NCBI GenBank assembly: GCA_937871585.1
Contig: CALMPJ010000071.1
Coordinates: 1 to 35,119 of the forward strand
Length of the DNA stretch: 35,119 nucleotides
Origin: an uncultured Acidobacteriota bacterium
GTDB taxonomy: Bacteria; Acidobacteriota; Blastocatellia; Pyrinomonadales; Pyrinomonadaceae
Direction: 5' to 3'
The position numbers and the translations under genes are program-made. Below, piece after piece: positions 33,298 through 35,119 of this stretch. How positions within the stretch are numbered: the first letter of the stretch is position 1; each line of letters begins with the position of its first letter. Under the pieces are notes generated by a model that saw only the letters and a program-made list of their open reading frames with translations, made no database searches and was not told the DNA's origin.

Positions 33298-34971
33298 ATG
33301 AAATCTCTATCCATCATTAGTGCCTTGACGAAGCGAGTATCGCTCGCTTTGGTCATCACATCAGTTCTCGCGGTTTCGGCATTCGCTCAGCGTGTCGACC
33401 CTAGGAACGAAGGACTACGTTATGGCGATGCCGGTTTTCGCGGCGAGCCGATCAATCTGAGCGTCGTAAATGCCGACATTCGCGACATTCTCAGCTACAT
33501 TACCGAACAGTACGGCATCAACTTTGTGATCGACAAATCGGTCAAAGAAGTGCCTGTCACTGTTAAACTCAACGAAGTTCCATGGAACGTCGCCCTCGAT
33601 TCGGTGCTGCAATCGCAGTCGCTGAGTGCACAGGTGAACGGCAACATACTTCGCGTTGTTGACTCGTCGCAGCTCACCAAGGAGATCGAACTTCAAAAGA
33701 TCATCACCGACGGAGCGATCGACGGAACCCCTCTGTATACGGAGTTCTTACGATTGAACTACGCTCGTGCGTCTGGAACACTTTCGGGTGATTCGGGCGG
33801 CAGCGGCCAGCTTACGACCGGAACTTCGGCTCAAAGCGGCGGCGGTTCGTCAGCAGGCGGCTCCGGCGGCGGTTCTGATCAAGGTATACTTGGAATCGTC
33901 AAGAAGCGTCTTTCACGTCGCGGAACAGTCGAGGTTGACGGTCGCAGCAACACGCTGATCATCACGGACGTCAAGCACAACATTGATGCGATCCGTCAGC
34001 TTGTGGCATACCTCGATCAGCCTGAACCGCAGGTCGAGATCGAAGCACGCATCGTCGTTGCTTCGCGAAACTTCAGCCGAGACATCGGCGTTCAGCTCGG
34101 AGCACTATTGACAGGACCTCGAGGCAGCGGTGCCGGCGGCGGAACGTTCGCTCCGATCCCTGTCGATCCGAGACTCAATGTTCCACCGAGCTTGCCTGAA
34201 GGCACGATCAACAATGCTCTCGGAGCACTCGGTAACTCAATTCTCAGCCTGACGACCGGTGTTCTCGGCACCGCTCAGCTCAGTGCAATGATCACGGCGG
34301 GCGAGCAGAAAGGCCAGGCAAAGGTCATCGCAACGCCGCGAGTCACGGCTCTTAACAACCGCCCTGCGGAGATCAAGAGCGGTGTCAAGATCCCAGTCAC
34401 TACGGTTCAGCCAGGTGGCGGTGCCGGCGGCGGTGGCGGCGTTATTGCGACGACAACGTATGTTGACGTTCCGCTTCGACTTGCGATCACTCCGCAGATC
34501 ACTGATCTTGGTACGGTCATTCTGAATGTCGTTGCTGAGAATAGCTCGACCGCAGCGATCGTTGGTTCGGTAGCTCCGGCTATCAACACGCAGAGCATGA
34601 CGACACAGGTAACCGTTCCCGATGGTGGAACCACGGTTATCGGTGGAGTTCTGTTCGATGACGAACGAAACAGCAAAGACAGTACCCCAGGTCTTTCGCG
34701 TATTCCTATTCTGAAGCACCTCTTCGAACGCAAGAGCGTTCAGCGTAATACGAATGAGATCTTGTTCTTCATCACACCACGAATCACACGTCCGGAAACC
34801 TCAGCAGTGGTTCCAGGTGGAATGGCAAAGCCAGCTCCGATCCTGCAGCCGGTGCCGATGGGCAATCCGCCATCGAACTCGACGCGGAACGCAGAAACAC
34901 CAACTCCGGTCGTACAAAGCCCGGTTCTCGGACGCCCTGAAGGCAGTTCGGAAGGAGATAAAAAGCCGTAG
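33298..34971 (+). CDS. pilQ: Type IV pilus secretin PilQ
   Basis: The 557-residue outer-membrane protein starts after GGAGGA and has a signal peptide (about 1-31, ending AFAQ). An STN domain (about 50-120, INLSVVNADIRDILSYI) is followed by a NolW-like N1 domain interrupted by a Ser/Gly-rich linker (about 162-195), then the secretin pore domain (about 245-505). The pore domain has the conserved VPDGGTTVIGGVL and LSRIPILKHLFERKS and ends NEILFFITPRI. A Gly-rich insertion lies near residue 380. It lacks the N-terminal AMIN domains and is shorter than proteobacterial PilQ (usually 700 or more). It forms the outer-membrane pilus channel. A strong terminator follows. Confidence 0.95.
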   Translation: MKSLSIISALTKRVSLALVITSVLAVSAFAQRVDPRNEGLRYGDAGFRGEPINLSVVNADIRDILSYITEQYGINFVIDKSVKEVPVTVKLNEVPWNVALDSVLQSQSLSAQVNGNILRVVDSSQLTKEIELQKIITDGAIDGTPLYTEFLRLNYARASGTLSGDSGGSGQLTTGTSAQSGGGSSAGGSGGGSDQGILGIVKKRLSRRGTVEVDGRSNTLIITDVKHNIDAIRQLVAYLDQPEPQVEIEARIVVASRNFSRDIGVQLGALLTGPRGSGAGGGTFAPIPVDPRLNVPPSLPEGTINNALGALGNSILSLTTGVLGTAQLSAMITAGEQKGQAKVIATPRVTALNNRPAEIKSGVKIPVTTVQPGGGAGGGGGVIATTTYVDVPLRLAITPQITDLGTVILNVVAENSSTAAIVGSVAPAINTQSMTTQVTVPDGGTTVIGGVLFDDERNSKDSTPGLSRIPILKHLFERKSVQRNTNEILFFITPRITRPETSAVVPGGMAKPAPILQPVPMGNPPSNSTRNAETPTPVVQSPVLGRPEGSSEGDKKP

Positions 34972-35000
34972 TTGAACTAGAACAAAATGTTTCTTCCTTT

Positions 35001-35034
35001 TGCCCGTTCGGAGAGATCCGAACGGGCATTTTCG
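35001..35034 (+). terminator. Rho-independent terminator of the pil operon
   Basis: A perfect 12-bp stem (TGCCCGTTCGGA with TCCGAACGGGCA) with a GAGA tetraloop at 35001-35028 is followed by TTTTCG. It lies 29 bases after the pilQ stop, the standard layout for an intrinsic terminator. Confidence 0.85.
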
Positions 35035-35040
35035 TGTAGT

Positions 35041-35064
35041 AAGACAGGCTGCCTAGCCTGTCTT
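35041..35064. repeat. Perfect 10-bp inverted repeat, repeat-like palindrome
   Basis: AAGACAGGCT and AGCCTGTCTT flank a GCCT spacer, directly after the pil terminator. The 55 bases that follow contain the words GCCACGAA and ACACGAAC, which resemble extragenic repeat tracts I have seen in environmental genomes. It is separate from the terminator and has no U-run. Confidence 0.55.
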
Positions 35065-35119
35065 GGCAGCGTAAGAATTTAGCCACGAACTGACCCCAAA
35101 GACACGAACTAGATCAATT

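Noticed and set aside
1..35119. CRISPR arrays, tRNA or rRNA genes, transposases, phage genes, toxin-antitoxin pairs
   Set aside because: Intergenic stretches were read for regular direct repeats and tRNA-like TTCGA arms, and coding regions for recombinase motifs; none was found. Programs such as tRNAscan-SE or Infernal would be the decisive check.

Overview
The window looks like a chromosomal stretch from an Acidobacteriota member, most likely class Blastocatellia (Pyrinomonadales-type). This is inferred from gene style: a serine/threonine kinase fused to a polytopic membrane domain, a TIGR02999-like ECF sigma factor, a di-heme cytochrome of the reaction-centre cytochrome type, many secreted proteins with Sec signals ending in A-Q, and a compact pilMNOPQ operon with a short secretin. 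No rRNA, tRNA, CRISPR array, transposase or phage gene was seen. Coding density is high and almost every gene can be assigned at least to a family.

Layout. 1-2455: the tail of an unidentified plus-strand gene meets a secreted M1 metallopeptidase on the minus strand. 2728-9485: class III aminotransferase, ECF sigma factor (minus), secreted DUF4440/NTF2-like protein, receptor-like Ser/Thr kinase, dihydropyrimidinase. 9555-15165: secreted beta-lactamase-fold serine hydrolase, secreted DinB-fold protein, 3D-domain cell-wall protein, GNAT acetyltransferase, secreted M3-type oligopeptidase. 15166-15695 has no intact gene, but it holds a decayed second copy of the GNAT 3' end, a 66-nt imperfect hairpin and a CRP-like palindrome ahead of a Crp/Fnr regulator. 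16515-16811: small ABM monooxygenase (minus). 16914-26855: a tight plus-strand run of serine hydrolase, D-aminoacylase-like amidohydrolase, NCS1 permease, di-heme cytochrome, two-helix membrane protein, beta-ureidopropionase, PreT, PreA and a DinB-like protein. 26852-29586: an APH-fold phosphotransferase and a small secreted protein (both minus), then an ACAD10/11-type acyl-CoA dehydrogenase (plus). 29587-29992: promoter and long leader, followed by pilM-N-O-P-Q (29993-34971), a strong intrinsic terminator and a repeat-like palindrome at the window edge.

How the genes work together. The main theme is reductive pyrimidine catabolism. The NCS1 permease imports a nucleobase, PreT/PreA reduces uracil or thymine, dihydropyrimidinase opens the ring, beta-ureidopropionase releases beta-alanine or beta-aminoisobutyrate, and the AGXT2-like aminotransferase would produce the semialdehyde. 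All steps lie within about 24 kb but are interleaved with other genes, including a cytochrome whose start overlaps the permease gene. A second theme is cell-wall and peptide turnover (M1 and M3 peptidases, two serine hydrolases, a 3D-domain protein, a D-aminoacylase-like protein). The third is the type IV pilus alignment complex and secretin.

No wholly new system can be demonstrated from sequence alone. The best candidates for a second look are the permease-cytochrome-PreTA run, the amidohydrolase lacking the usual metal-binding HxH, the kinase/dehydrogenase pair resembling split ACAD10/11, and the repeated GNAT-tail fragments with the hairpin around 15.2-16.5 kb.
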